DNA from: Novosphingobium terrae
Lineage (GTDB): Bacteria > Pseudomonadota > Alphaproteobacteria > Sphingomonadales > Sphingomonadaceae
Direction of reading: 5' to 3'
NCBI RefSeq assembly: GCF_017163935.1
Contig: NZ_JABVZR010000001.1
Coordinates: 3,720,001 to 3,784,000 of the forward strand
DNA length: 64,000 bases
Every line of letters starts with the position of its first letter. The first letter of the stretch is position 1. The notes beneath the pieces are model-generated. The model did not search any database. It was given only the letters and a program-made list of their open reading frames with translations, and was not told where the DNA came from. This document shows positions 54,561 through 64,000 of the stretch, piece by piece. The position numbers and the translations under genes are program-made.

Positions 54561-57500
54561 ACTTTTTCGAGCCTGTCGCCGCCAGCGCCTTCAGCTTTCT
54601 GCGCGGCGCCTCCCAGCCCGGCGAGATGGTAGCGCGTGCCCATGCGCTGGGCATGGGCGGCATCGGCATCGCTGACCGCAACACGGTGGCGGGCGTGGTG
54701 CGCGCGCATAAGGCGTGGAAGGAGCTGGGTGGGCCGGGTAGCACCTTTCGCCTGATCGTGGGCGCGCGGCTGAGTTTTATCGATGGCACGCCGGACATCG
54801 TCGCCTATCCGCTGGACCGCAAGGGCTGGGGGCGGCTGACGCGCTTGCTCAGCCTCGGCAATCAGAAGGATGAGGTGGAAAAGGGCGATTGCCATCTGAC
54901 ATTGGGCGAGTTGCTGGCGCATGTCGGGGAAGAGGGTCAGGAAGGATGGGCGCTGATCGCGATGGAGGGCGATGCCGCTCTGCTGGAAACGCTGCAGGCC
55001 GCCACGCAGCATCTCTGGCTGAGCGCCGCCATGCCGCGCGGGGGCAGCGATGCGCGCGATCTGTCTGAACGCATGGCGCTAAGCGCGGAATGCGGCGTGC
55101 CCCTGATCGCCACCAATGATCCGCTCTATGCCACACCTGCCGCGCGGCCTCTGCATGATGTGCTGACCTGCATTCGTGAGGGGGTGACGCTGTCAGCCGC
55201 CGGGCGTCTGCTGGCGCCGCATGCCGAGCGGCATCTCAAAGCGCCCACGGAAATGGCGCGGCTGTTTGCCGCTTGCCCTCAGGCGCTGGAGGCGACGGGC
55301 GATCTGTTCTCACGCATCAGTTTTGTGCTGGATGATCTGGTCTACGAATATCCCCATGAGCCCGTGCCCGAGGGTTGGGAGGCGCAAAAATGGCTGGAAC
55401 ATCGCGTGCGGGAAGGCGCGAAGGAGCGTTTCCCCGATGGTCTGGACCCGCGCTATGAGAAGGTGCTGAAGGAAGAATTCCGGCTGATCCGCAAGAAAAA
55501 ATACGCCCATTACTTCCTCACCGTCCACGATGTGGTGCATTATGCGCGCAGCCTTTCGCCGCCGATCCTGTGTCAGGGGCGGGGCAGCGCGGCCAACTCG
55601 CTGGTCTGCTATTTTCTGGGCGTGACGCCGATCGATCCGGTGCGCGAAAAGCTGCTCTTCTCGCGCTTTCTCTCCGAAGAGCGCGACGAGCCCCCCGATA
55701 TCGACGTCGATTTCGAACACGAACGGCGCGAGGAGGTGATCCAGTACATCTACAAGCGCTATGGGCCCCGCCGCGCCGCCATCGTCGCCACGGTGATCCA
55801 TTACCGCCAGCGCAGCACCATCCGCGAGGTGGGCCGCGCGCTGGGTTTTACCGAGGATGTCACGGCGCGGCTCTCCGGGCTGATCTGGGGCAGCCGGGGC
55901 GGGCCGGTGCCCGAGGAAAGGCTGACGCAGGCGGGGTTCGATGCCGGCAACCCGGCCATCGCCCGGCTGCGCGATCTGATCGAGCAGGTGCTGGGCCTGC
56001 CGCGCCATCTCTCGCAGCATGTGGGGGGCTTTGTGCTGTCTCAGGAGCCGCTCGATGAGATCGTGCCGATATGCAAGGCGGCGATGAAGGATCGCTTTTT
56101 CATCGAATGGGACAAGGACGATATCGATGAGCTGAAGCTGATGAAGGTGGATGTGCTGGCGCTGGGCATGCTGACCGCGCTGCGCAAGGGCTTCGATCTG
56201 ATCCGCGGCGTGGGCTGCGGGGATTACACGCTGGCCACGGTGACGCCGCCGGATCAGGAGGTCGCCACCTTCGAGATGCTGACCCGCGCCGACAGTATCG
56301 GTACGTTTCAGGTCGAGAGCCGCGCCCAGATCGCCATGCTTCCCCGCATGAGACCCAAGGAATTCTACGATCTGGTGATTCAGGTGGCCATCGTGCGGCC
56401 GGGGCCGATTCAGGGCGGCATGGTCCATCCCTATCTGCGCCGTCGCACCAAGGAGGAGACGGTCACCTATCCCAGCGAGGCGCTGAAAAATCTGCTCGAA
56501 CGCACATTGGGCGTGCCGCTGTTTCAGGAACAGGCGATGAGCATCGCCATCATCGGCGCGGGCTACAGCCCCGCCCAGGCCGATCGGCTGAGGCGCGACA
56601 TGGCCAGCTTCCGTCAGGACGGCAAGATCGAGACTCACAAAACCCAGTTTATCGATGGCATGGTCAGGCACGGTTACACGCTGGATTTTGCCGAAAGCTG
56701 CTTCGCCCAGATCGAGGGTTTTGGCGAATACGGCTTCCCCGAAAGCCACGCACAGGCCTTCGGCTGGCTGGCCTATGTGTCGAGCTGGATGAAGTGCCAC
56801 CACCCCGCCGCCTTCACCTGCGCCCTGCTCAACAGCCAGCCGATGGGCTTCTACGCCCCCGCGCAACTCGTCGCCGACGCCCGCGCCCATGGCGTGGAGG
56901 TGCGCCCCACAGACGCCACCATCAGCCCTTGGGACAACACGCTGGAAGGCCCGCGCATCCTGCGCTTGGGCCTGCGCCAGATCGATGGCTTCCGCGAGGA
57001 ATGGGCCACAGCCATGGTGATCGCCCGCGAGAAACGCCCCTTCGCCAGCCTTGAGGATCTGGCCCATCGCGCCACCCTGCCCACCCGCGCCATGGCCCTG
57101 CTGGCCGATGCCGATGCGTTGATCGCCCTTGGCGCTGCTCGCCGAGAGGCCGGGTGGGAGGTCCGCCGCCTGCCCCCGCGCCAGCTTTCCCTCTTCGCCG
57201 CGATGGATGCCCCCGAACTCGGCGCCGAGCCCGATCCCGCCCTGCCGCCCATGCCCCTCTCCCAACAGGTGGTGGAGGATTACCAGACCCAGCGCCTCTC
57301 CCTGCGCGGCCATCCGTTGCAGTTTTTGCGCGCTCGGCTGGAGGAGAAGGGCATCCTGACCGCCGCTCAGGTCAATGCCGCCAAGGATGGCGCGCCCGTT
57401 TCCTGCGCCGGGGCCGTGCTGGTGCGCCAGCGCCCCGGCAAGGGCAACGCCATCTTCATCACCATCGAGGACGAAACCGGCATCGTCAACGGGCTGCTCT

Positions 57501-57751
57501 GGGCCCGCGAGTTCGAGAAGCAGCGCAACGCCGTGATGGCCGCAAGGCTGATGGTGCTCCACGGCAAGGTACAGCACAGCAAGGAAGGCGTGGTCCATCT
57601 GATGATCGACCGCGTGGTGGACGCCAGTGCCTTGTTGGCACGTCTGGAGGAAGGCGAGGGCATGGCGCAGAGTCTGGCCGCCACGCCGCCGCGTCTGGGG
57701 CATCATCCGAGGGATGCGCGGTTGCTGCCGCCTTCTCGGGATTTTCATTAA
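54557..57751 (+). CDS. dnaE2: Error-prone DNA polymerase DnaE2
   Basis: A protein of 1064 aa starting with the DnaE2-type PHP domain (ASAFSFLRGASQPGEMVARA, GIGIADRNTVAGVVRAHKAW). The polymerase core has RGSAANSLVCYFLGVTPIDP and the catalytic acidic motif EPPDIDVDFEHERR (about 376-389); LPRHLSQHVGGFVLS and GYSPAQADRLRRDMASFR follow. A C-terminal OB fold (AGAVLVRQRPGKGNAIFITI) is present. It is a family C translesion polymerase for SOS mutagenesis. The frame is open upstream, but the ATG overlapping the imuB stop is the start. TH element E begins 20 bp after the stop. Confidence 0.95.
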   Translation: MNFFEPVAASAFSFLRGASQPGEMVARAHALGMGGIGIADRNTVAGVVRAHKAWKELGGPGSTFRLIVGARLSFIDGTPDIVAYPLDRKGWGRLTRLLSLGNQKDEVEKGDCHLTLGELLAHVGEEGQEGWALIAMEGDAALLETLQAATQHLWLSAAMPRGGSDARDLSERMALSAECGVPLIATNDPLYATPAARPLHDVLTCIREGVTLSAAGRLLAPHAERHLKAPTEMARLFAACPQALEATGDLFSRISFVLDDLVYEYPHEPVPEGWEAQKWLEHRVREGAKERFPDGLDPRYEKVLKEEFRLIRKKKYAHYFLTVHDVVHYARSLSPPILCQGRGSAANSLVCYFLGVTPIDPVREKLLFSRFLSEERDEPPDIDVDFEHERREEVIQYIYKRYGPRRAAIVATVIHYRQRSTIREVGRALGFTEDVTARLSGLIWGSRGGPVPEERLTQAGFDAGNPAIARLRDLIEQVLGLPRHLSQHVGGFVLSQEPLDEIVPICKAAMKDRFFIEWDKDDIDELKLMKVDVLALGMLTALRKGFDLIRGVGCGDYTLATVTPPDQEVATFEMLTRADSIGTFQVESRAQIAMLPRMRPKEFYDLVIQVAIVRPGPIQGGMVHPYLRRRTKEETVTYPSEALKNLLERTLGVPLFQEQAMSIAIIGAGYSPAQADRLRRDMASFRQDGKIETHKTQFIDGMVRHGYTLDFAESCFAQIEGFGEYGFPESHAQAFGWLAYVSSWMKCHHPAAFTCALLNSQPMGFYAPAQLVADARAHGVEVRPTDATISPWDNTLEGPRILRLGLRQIDGFREEWATAMVIAREKRPFASLEDLAHRATLPTRAMALLADADALIALGAARREAGWEVRRLPPRQLSLFAAMDAPELGAEPDPALPPMPLSQQVVEDYQTQRLSLRGHPLQFLRARLEEKGILTAAQVNAAKDGAPVSCAGAVLVRQRPGKGNAIFITIEDETGIVNGLLWAREFEKQRNAVMAARLMVLHGKVQHSKEGVVHLMIDRVVDASALLARLEEGEGMAQSLAATPPRLGHHPRDARLLPPSRDFH

Positions 57752-57770
57752 GGGATTGAAGAGAGACAAT

Positions 57771-58006
57771 GCGAGGGCCATCGCCCTCGCGCTCCCTTTA
57801 ATGTCTTCGTTGCGCTTCGGGTTCGGCCAAAGGGCGAGGCACGCTGCGCCGCAGGCTCTAAAAATCCCCGCACAGCCTTGACCTTCATAATCTGACTGCC
57901 TGCGGCGCTCCGCCTTGCGCAGGTGGAGAGCCGAGGCGCAACAATCGGGTGCCACCGCCCCATCGTCGGAAGACGTTCCGGGAGCGCGAGGGGGTAACCC
58001 CCTCGC
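57771..58006 (+). repeat. TH element, copy E (empty)
   Basis: Left palindrome 57771-57790 (stem GCGAGGGC/GCCCTCGC, loop CATC), right palindrome 57986-58006 (stem GCGAGGGGG/CCCCCTCGC, loop TAA). The inner boundaries GCGCTCCC and GGGAGCGC and the internal repeat GCGCCGCAGGC...GCCTGCGGCGC are intact. Both flanks are pyrimidine-rich when read outwards. It fills most of the 309-bp dnaE2-dacB gap; nothing else was seen there. Confidence 0.9.
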
Positions 58007-58060
58007 ATCTTTCCTTCTTCCCTCTTGCTGCCTCAACCTTCCCTGCCTTAGGCATACACC

Positions 58061-59518
58061 ATGCCCATCCTAAAAACCGCCGCCCTATGGCTAACGCTGG
58101 CCCTCCCCATGCCGCTCGCCGCCGCGACTCCCGCCGATCTGGAAAGCCAAATCCGCGCTTTGCTTGCAAAACCCGATCTGGCCGGCACGCGCTGGGGGCT
58201 GCGGGTGGAGGACAAGACGGGCCATGTGATCGTCTCCATCGCGCCGGATGACAGGTTTCAGCCTGCCTCCAACACCAAGGTCTTCGTGACCAGCGCTGCG
58301 TTTGACGTTCTGGCGCAGGGCAAACTCGCCAATCCGGGGACTCAGGTGCGGCTGGAGCCCGGCGCAAAGGGCCTGCAGAACGTGGTGCTGGTGGGCAAGG
58401 GCGACGCCTCCCTTTCCGACCGCGCCGACTGCACGCGCGATTGCCTCAGCCAACTGGCCGATGCCGTGGCCGCCAGCGGGGTCAAGCGCGTGGGCGATGT
58501 GATCGGCGACGACAGCTTCATGCCCGATGAGCGCTGGGTCCGCTCAGGCCGCATCCGGCCGGGCAGCCACACCATCATGTCGGCGCTGACGCTGAACGAT
58601 AATACGATCAGCATCACCGTCTCGCCCGGTGCGGCGCAGGGCTCTGCGGCCAGCGCGGCCATGCCCGATCTAGCGCCTGAAGTGGCGCTGATCGACGAGG
58701 TGACCACCGCCGCGCCCGGCACAGCCGCCGAAGTGCATGCCGAGATCGCTCCCGGCCAGCGCGCCATCCGCCTGTTCGGCTCGCTGCCGGTGGGTGGCAA
58801 GCCGCAAACTCTGCATTTCGACGTGGATGACCCCGCCGATTTCGCCGCTATCCGCTTCGCCCGCCTGCTGCGCGCCCGTGGCATCACCGTGAGCGGCAGT
58901 GTGAAGCCCCGCCACGCCCCCCTCACCGCCGAGGGTATTCTGGCCACCGCCCCCGCCGCGCCGGATGTGCCCGCTCTGGCCAGCCTGACGCCGCCCGATC
59001 CGATCGAGGATCTGACCCTCACCGCCAAACTCAGCCAGAATCTGCATGCGCATCTGTGGCTGAAGAAGCTGGCGCTGTCGCAGGGGCTGGCGCCTTCCAC
59101 GCCCGCCGGGCTTACCGTGCTCAATGCCACGCTGGACCGTGCCGGCCTGCCGCGCTGGAGCCATGATTTCTACGATGGCTCCGGCCTCTCGCCCGACAAC
59201 CGCATCACCCCGCGCGCCATGGTCGCCTATCTGCACTGGATCGATGGGCAAAACTGGGCCCCGCAATGGCGCGCCACGCTGCCCATCGCAGGTGTGGACG
59301 GCACGCTGGCCGGGCGGATGAAGAACACGCCTCTGGCCGGCAATCTGCGCGCCAAGACGGGGACGTTGCTGGCGGCAAATGCTCTGGCCGGTTACGTCAC
59401 GGCGGCCAGCGGGAAGGAGTTGGTGTTTGCCTTCTACGCCAACGATCGGCCCGGGGATGCTCCATCCGTGTTGCCGGTGATGGATAGAGTGATGCAGGTG
59501 GTGGCAGCAGGGAATTAA
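58061..59518 (+). CDS. dacB: D-alanyl-D-alanine carboxypeptidase/endopeptidase (PBP4, S13)
   Basis: A protein of 485 aa with a signal peptide (LKTAALWLTLALPMPLAAAT). The active-site motifs of class C penicillin-binding proteins are present: S70-NTK (SxxK) in FQPASNTKVFVTSAAF, the SxN region in YDGSGLSPDNRITPRAMVAY, and K432-TG in AKTGTLLAANALAGYV. It trims or cleaves peptidoglycan cross-links in the periplasm. It lies between two TH elements (E and F), both outside the coding sequence. Confidence 0.93.
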   Translation: MPILKTAALWLTLALPMPLAAATPADLESQIRALLAKPDLAGTRWGLRVEDKTGHVIVSIAPDDRFQPASNTKVFVTSAAFDVLAQGKLANPGTQVRLEPGAKGLQNVVLVGKGDASLSDRADCTRDCLSQLADAVAASGVKRVGDVIGDDSFMPDERWVRSGRIRPGSHTIMSALTLNDNTISITVSPGAAQGSAASAAMPDLAPEVALIDEVTTAAPGTAAEVHAEIAPGQRAIRLFGSLPVGGKPQTLHFDVDDPADFAAIRFARLLRARGITVSGSVKPRHAPLTAEGILATAPAAPDVPALASLTPPDPIEDLTLTAKLSQNLHAHLWLKKLALSQGLAPSTPAGLTVLNATLDRAGLPRWSHDFYDGSGLSPDNRITPRAMVAYLHWIDGQNWAPQWRATLPIAGVDGTLAGRMKNTPLAGNLRAKTGTLLAANALAGYVTAASGKELVFAFYANDRPGDAPSVLPVMDRVMQVVAAGN

Positions 59519-59526
59519 GGGGATAT

Positions 59527-59751
59527 GCGAGGGCCATTGCCCTCGCGCTCCCTTGAGTGTCTTCGTTGCGCGCAGGGTTCAGCCATAGAGCAACGCCGCC
59601 GCGCCGCAGGCTTTAAACATTGTATTTCTATAAAGAAACCCGCCTGCGGCGCAGTATCTTAGCGCTAAACTAGAGGTCACCCGCAACAATCGGGCAACAC
59701 AACCCTTTCGTCGGAAGACGTCATGGGAGCGCGAGGGTGTAACACCCTCGC
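59527..59751 (+). repeat. TH element, copy F (empty)
   Basis: Left palindrome 59527-59546 (stem GCGAGGGC/GCCCTCGC, loop CATT), only 8 bp after the dacB stop; right palindrome 59731-59751 (stem GCGAGGGTG/CACCCTCGC, loop TAA) followed by ATTTTCTTC. The internal repeat is GCGCCGCAGGC...GCCTGCGGCGC with an AT-rich spacer. The right half is more diverged than in other copies. It fills most of the 327-bp gap before rutB; nothing else was seen. Confidence 0.9.
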
Positions 59752-59845
59752 ATTTTCTTCTTAATTCCTTCTGAAAACCCTCGAACCGCCCATAAGGCGT
59801 TTGCCCCGTTGCCGCCGTGCCCCCGGTGTTAAATCCTGCGTGGCA

Positions 59846-60571
<726 letters not shown>

Positions 60572-60598
60572 ACCTCCACACCATAAACGGAGAGGCCC

Positions 60599-60997
60599 AT
60601 GCCGTTCGAGCCGATCAACCCGCCGCAATTCCCCGCCCCCATCGCCCCCTATTCGGCGGCGGCGCGCGCGGGAGATACCATCTACGTCTCGGGCATGCTG
60701 GCGCTGGGGGAAGGCGGCGTGGTGCTCTATCCCGGCGATGCGGCGGCGCAGACGCGCCATATTCTGGCGATGATCGCCATCACGCTTCAGGCGGCGGGGG
60801 CCACGCTGGCCGATGTGGTGATGAACCATATCTTCCTGAAGAATATGGCCGATTACGCCGCCTTCAACGCCGTCTATGCCGAGCATTTTCCCGGCGCCAA
60901 ACCCGCCCGCTATTGCATCCGCGCCGATCTGGTGCTGCCGGACTGCCTCGTCGAAATCGCCTCCGTGGCGCATCGCGGGGGGGCTGTCGTCCTGTGA
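60599..60997 (+). CDS. rutC: RutC, RidA-family 3-aminoacrylate deaminase
   Basis: A protein of 132 aa of the YjgF/RidA family: QFPAPIAPYSAAARAGDTIY, VSGMLALGEGG, ATLADVVMNHIFLKNMADYA and YCIRADLVLPDCLVEI with the conserved Arg. In the Rut pathway it speeds removal of toxic aminoacrylate. GGAGAGG lies before the ATG. Its stop overlaps the GTG start of rutD (GTGA). Confidence 0.9.
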   Translation: MPFEPINPPQFPAPIAPYSAAARAGDTIYVSGMLALGEGGVVLYPGDAAAQTRHILAMIAITLQAAGATLADVVMNHIFLKNMADYAAFNAVYAEHFPGAKPARYCIRADLVLPDCLVEIASVAHRGGAVVL

Positions 60998-61794
60998 CCC
61001 TCACCACGCTTTGCGGCCTCTATCACGAGGAACATGGGCCACCCACGGGCGAACCGGTGATCCTGTCCGCCGGGCTGGGCGGATCGGGGGCCTATTGGGC
61101 GCCCAATCTTTCGGCGCTGGCGCAGTCGCACCGTCTGGTGCTGTATGACCATCGCGGCACGGGCCGCTCCTCGCGCTGCCTGCCCGAGACGGTCAGCGTC
61201 GAGGATATGGCCGACGACATCCTGATGCTGATGGATGAGCTGCACCTTGAGCGCGCCCATATCATCGGCCATGCGGCAGGCGGCATGGCGGCGCTGGCGC
61301 TGGCGCTGAAGGCGCCGGAGCGCGTCGGCGGCATCGTCATCGCCAATGGCTGGATCACGCCCGATCCGCATTTCCTGCGCTGTTTCGAGGCGCGGCTCAA
61401 CCTGCTGCGCCACGCCGGGCCGGAGGCTTTCCTGCGCGCCCAGCCGATCTTCCTCTTCCCCGCGCCATGGATCTCCCAGCATCACGGCGAGCTGGACCAT
61501 GAGCTGGACCACCAGATGGCCGCCTTCCCCGGGCGCGAAACCATGGAGAAGCGCATCGCCGCTCTGGCCTCTTTCGACATCGCCGACAGGATCGGCCAGA
61601 TCACCCATCCCATTCTGGCCTATGCCGCGCGCGACGACATGCTGGTGCCCTTCACCTGCACCACCGAGGGGCTGAAACAGGCCCCCAATTGCGAGGTGGA
61701 GCTGGCGCCATGGGGCGGCCACGCCTGCAACCTCACCGATCCGCTGCGCTTCACCGGCGCGGTGCGCGATTTCCTGTCCCGTCACAAATTGTAG
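60994..61794 (+). CDS. rutD: RutD, alpha/beta-hydrolase-fold protein of the Rut pathway
   Basis: A protein of 266 aa. SAGLGGSGAYWAPNLSALAQ and VLYDHRGTGRSSRCLP open the fold. The nucleophile elbow reads IIGHAAGGMAAL, with Ala where hydrolases have Ser, as also in RutD relatives. PYILAY-type Asp region is DDMLVPFTCTTEGL, and the His is in WGGHACNLTDP, a RutD signature. It aids hydrolysis of aminoacrylate to malonic semialdehyde. The start is a GTG that overlaps the rutC stop by 4 nt; upstream codons belong to rutC. Confidence 0.88.
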   Translation: MTLTTLCGLYHEEHGPPTGEPVILSAGLGGSGAYWAPNLSALAQSHRLVLYDHRGTGRSSRCLPETVSVEDMADDILMLMDELHLERAHIIGHAAGGMAALALALKAPERVGGIVIANGWITPDPHFLRCFEARLNLLRHAGPEAFLRAQPIFLFPAPWISQHHGELDHELDHQMAAFPGRETMEKRIAALASFDIADRIGQITHPILAYAARDDMLVPFTCTTEGLKQAPNCEVELAPWGGHACNLTDPLRFTGAVRDFLSRHKL

Positions 61795-61806
61795 GAGGCC
61801 AAGCCC

Positions 61807-62883
61807 ATGCAGGTCGGCGTGTTCGTGCCCATCAACAACAATGGCTGGCTGATCAGCGAGAACGCGCCCCAGTACCTGCCCTCCTTCGACCTCAACAAGC
61901 GGATCGCGCAGGGTGCCGAAAAGCACGGGCTGGATTTCCTGCTCTCGATGATCAAGCTGCGCGGCTTTGGCGGGAAAACGCGGTTCTGGGAGTATGGGCT
62001 GGAGAGCTTCACCCTGATGGCGGGCCTGGCCGCCGTGACCGAGCGGATCAAGATTTTCGCCACCTGCCCCACCCTCATCATCCCGCCCGCCTTTGCCGCG
62101 CGCATGTGCAATACGGTGGATTCGATCAGCCATGGCCGCTTCGGGCTGAACCTGATCACCGGCTGGCAGCCCCCCGAATACACGCAAATGGGCCTGTGGC
62201 CGGGCGAGGAGCACTTCCGCAGCCGCTACAAGGTGCTGGATGAATATGCCCGCATCCTGCGCGAACTCTGGGAAACCGGCGTCAGCGATTTCAAGGGCCA
62301 GTATTACCAGATGGACGACTGCCGCGTGCTTCCCCAGCCGCAGGCCGAGATGAAGATCATCTGCGCGGGATCGTCAGACGAAGGCCTCGCCTTTTCCGCG
62401 CAATGGGCGGATTACGCCTTCTGCCTCGGCAAGGGCGTCAACACGCCCACCGCCTTCGCCTTCAACAATGAACGCCTCGCGAAGGCGCTGGAGAAAACCG
62501 GGCGCGATGTGCAGATCTTCGTGCTGATGATGGTGATCGCCGCCGAAACCGACGAGGAAGCCCACGCCAAATGGCAGAGCTATAACGCCGGTGTCGATGT
62601 GGATGCGATCGGCTGGCTGGCCGAGCAGGGCGCCAAGGATACGGTGAACAAGGACACCAATGTCCGCCAGCTCGCCGCGCCCGAGGGGGCGGTGAACATC
62701 AATATGGGCACACTGGTGGGGTCCTATGAATCCGTGGCGCGGATGCTGGACGAAATGGCGCAGGTGCCCAACACCGGCGGAGTTCTGCTGACCTTCGATG
62801 ATTTCGTGGAAGGTGTGGAGGCCTTCGGAACGCGCATCCAGCCTTTGATGAAGAGCAGGCAGCACGTTCAGGTGGAAGCATAA
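61807..62883 (+). CDS. rutA: Pyrimidine monooxygenase RutA
   Basis: A protein of 358 aa of the bacterial-luciferase fold. Signatures are [55 protein letters not shown] and [20 protein letters not shown]. It opens the uracil ring with FMNH2 and O2. In E. coli rutA is the first gene; here it is last, 12 bp after rutD with a perfect AGGAGG. No rutF flavin reductase or rutG transporter follows; a TH element begins 11 bp after the stop. Confidence 0.94.
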   Translation: MQVGVFVPINNNGWLISENAPQYLPSFDLNKRIAQGAEKHGLDFLLSMIKLRGFGGKTRFWEYGLESFTLMAGLAAVTERIKIFATCPTLIIPPAFAARMCNTVDSISHGRFGLNLITGWQPPEYTQMGLWPGEEHFRSRYKVLDEYARILRELWETGVSDFKGQYYQMDDCRVLPQPQAEMKIICAGSSDEGLAFSAQWADYAFCLGKGVNTPTAFAFNNERLAKALEKTGRDVQIFVLMMVIAAETDEEAHAKWQSYNAGVDVDAIGWLAEQGAKDTVNKDTNVRQLAAPEGAVNINMGTLVGSYESVARMLDEMAQVPNTGGVLLTFDDFVEGVEAFGTRIQPLMKSRQHVQVEA

Positions 62884-62893
62884 AAGAGAGAAT

Positions 62894-63128
62894 GCGAGGG
62901 TCATAACCCTCGCGCTCCCTTTAATGTCTACGTCGCGCATCCGGTTCGGCCTTGCGCCCAGATTGCCGCGCCGCAGGCTTTAGGATCGCCAGCGCAGCCT
63001 GTCATTCAGAGGATAACCTGCCTGCGGCGCTTTGCCCTGCACAGGTGGAGAGCCGGAGCACGCCGTTTCGGAGCCACTACCCTGGCGTCGGAAGACGTTC
63101 TGGGAGCGCGAGGGGGTAACCCCCTCGC
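62894..63128 (+). repeat. TH element, copy G (empty)
   Basis: Left palindrome 62894-62913 (stem GCGAGGGT/ACCCTCGC, loop CATA) and right palindrome 63108-63128 (stem GCGAGGGGG/CCCCCTCGC, loop TAA). Between them are the GCGCTCCC/GGGAGCGC boundary, AATGTCTACGTCGCGC, GCGCCGCAGGC...GCCTGCGGCGC and GTCGGAAGACGTTCTGGGAG. It separates the convergent rutA and aldehyde dehydrogenase genes, with 10 bp and 24 bp to their stops. Confidence 0.9.
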
Positions 63129-63152
63129 ATTACCCTTCTTCAACCTCTTAAA

Positions 63153-64000
63153 TTACCGAACCAGCATGGCCTCCAGCTGAGCCAGCTTCTCCGTATAAGG
63201 CGCGCGAAGCTTGCCCAGCCCGTCCCCGCCCTGCACCGCCACCGCGCGCGCGTGGCTGAAGCGGCGGAACCCATGGATGCCATGATAGGCCCCCATGCCC
63301 GAGGCACCCACGCCACCAAAGGGCAGCCCCTCGATCCCGACGTGAGTCATCACATCCTCGAACACCAGCGCCCCGCTGGTGGTACGCGCGGCGAAGGACT
63401 GGCGCGCCGCTTCGTCCGCACCGAAGTAATAGGCCGCCAGCGGGCGCGGGCCCGCGTTGATATGGGCCACGGCGGCATCCACGTCATCCACGCCCATCAG
63501 GGGCAGGATGGGTCCGAAGATTTCCTCGCGCATCACCTGCATGGCGGGGGTGACATCGGTGAGGATGACAGGCGCGATCTTGCGGGTGGCGGGATCGTGC
63601 GGCGGCTCGCCCAGGGGCGTGAGCGGGATCGGCGTCGCGCCCTTGGCCAGGGCGTCGGCGATCAGCTCCAGCAGGCGATCGTAATGACGCTGGCTGATGA
63701 TCGCGGTGTAATCGGGGTTGCCCTGAATGGCGGGCCAGCTGGCGGCCACGGCATCGCGCGCGCCATCCACAAAGGCGGCTTCCTGACCGCGCGTCGCCAG
63801 CACGTAATCGGGGGCGAGGCAGATCTGCCCGGCGTTGAAGGTCTTCACCGCCATCACGCGCTGAGCCGCGCGCCCGGCATCGGCGTCCGGAGCGATCACG
63901 ACCGGGCTCTTGCCGCCCAGCTCCAGCGTGACGGGTACCAGATTCTCCGCAGCCGCACGCATCACCTGCTTGCCGACCGTGGTGCTGCCGGTGAAAATCA
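63153..64000 (-). CDS. Aldehyde dehydrogenase, coniferyl-aldehyde type (partial, 5' end outside)
   Basis: At least 282 codons; the frame is open at the window edge, reading IFTGSTTVGKQVMRAAAENL, so the N-terminal part is missing. It has LVPVTLELGGKSPVVI with the catalytic Glu, FNAGQICLAPDYVL with the nucleophile Cys, REEIFGPILPL and FGGVGASGMGAYHGIHGFRR. The GQICLAPDY form is typical of coniferyl aldehyde dehydrogenases (CalB group), which oxidise aromatic or medium-chain aldehydes with NAD. In the Rut pathway an aldehyde is also produced, but this subfamily is not the usual partner. Confidence 0.85.
   Translation of the reverse strand, partial: IFTGSTTVGKQVMRAAAENLVPVTLELGGKSPVVIAPDADAGRAAQRVMAVKTFNAGQICLAPDYVLATRGQEAAFVDGARDAVAASWPAIQGNPDYTAIISQRHYDRLLELIADALAKGATPIPLTPLGEPPHDPATRKIAPVILTDVTPAMQVMREEIFGPILPLMGVDDVDAAVAHINAGPRPLAAYYFGADEAARQSFAARTTSGALVFEDVMTHVGIEGLPFGGVGASGMGAYHGIHGFRRFSHARAVAVQGGDGLGKLRAPYTEKLAQLEAMLVR

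Noticed and set aside
55310..58036. A 908-codon minus-strand open frame opposite dnaE2
   Set aside because: It shows no recognisable motif and a shadow-like composition, while dnaE2 on the plus strand is certain. It even runs through TH element E.

Overview
The window is GC-rich (AT-rich only at about 23.85-24.18 kb) and reads as the chromosome of an alphaproteobacterium, most likely a sphingomonad of the Novosphingobium/Sphingobium type. Pointers are the LexA-type box GAAC-N7-GAAC before an imuA-imuB-dnaE2 mutagenesis cassette, CTTGAC-N17-CTAxxT-like promoters, UPF0262, MetX with MetW, the C-minus L36 protein and the overall gene content. The genus is inference; no rRNA is present.

Layout. 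(1) 0-27.6 kb is one large exopolysaccharide (EPS) locus, all on the minus strand. It runs from an export gene (OPX, 23.8 kb) through an outer-membrane barrel, a Wzz/BY-kinase co-polymerase, an ExoQ-like polymerase, sugar-nucleotide genes (ugd, gmd, fcl, UDP-glucuronate epimerase), WcaI and WcaF relatives, more glycosyl- and acetyltransferases, a flippase and a second polymerase, to two SGNH esterases and a beta-helix protein. Upstream of the export gene are a membrane-anchored GH74-like protein and a WecG/TagA glycosyltransferase. The implied polymer contains fucose, uronic acids and O-acyl groups. No priming phosphoglycosyltransferase was seen. (2) 27.7-38.6 kb is mostly housekeeping: cyclophilin, HAD phosphatase, L36, galE, an M14 peptidase, cdd, GH25, UPF0262, dnaB and rpoZ. 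(3) 38.6-52.2 kb holds a Nudix protein, a GNAT, ftsH, a CsgG/SH3 protein, metW-metX, hisC-tyrA, an SMR guanidinium exporter, plsC-ydcF-ftsX-ftsE, a zinc-ribbon membrane protein and tRNA-Leu(GAG). (4) 52.3-64 kb holds the SOS cassette imuA-imuB-dnaE2, dacB, a rearranged pyrimidine-degradation operon rutB-C-D-A and a partial aldehyde dehydrogenase.

The most unusual structure is a family of seven related elements (here named TH elements, for terminal hairpin) between 28.5 and 63.1 kb. Each has a 20-21 nt palindrome at both ends whose stems co-vary between copies, a GCGCTCCC...GGGAGCGC inner boundary, and an internal inverted repeat (GCGCCGCAGGC...GCCTGCGGCGC). Five copies are empty and 210-236 bp long. 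Two (39.3-39.9 kb and 47.3-47.9 kb) carry one gene each, a GNAT acetyltransferase and a Gdx-type SMR exporter. Both genes sit in the same place and direction relative to the element, with the 3' end against the internal repeat, which resembles a gene-cassette layout.
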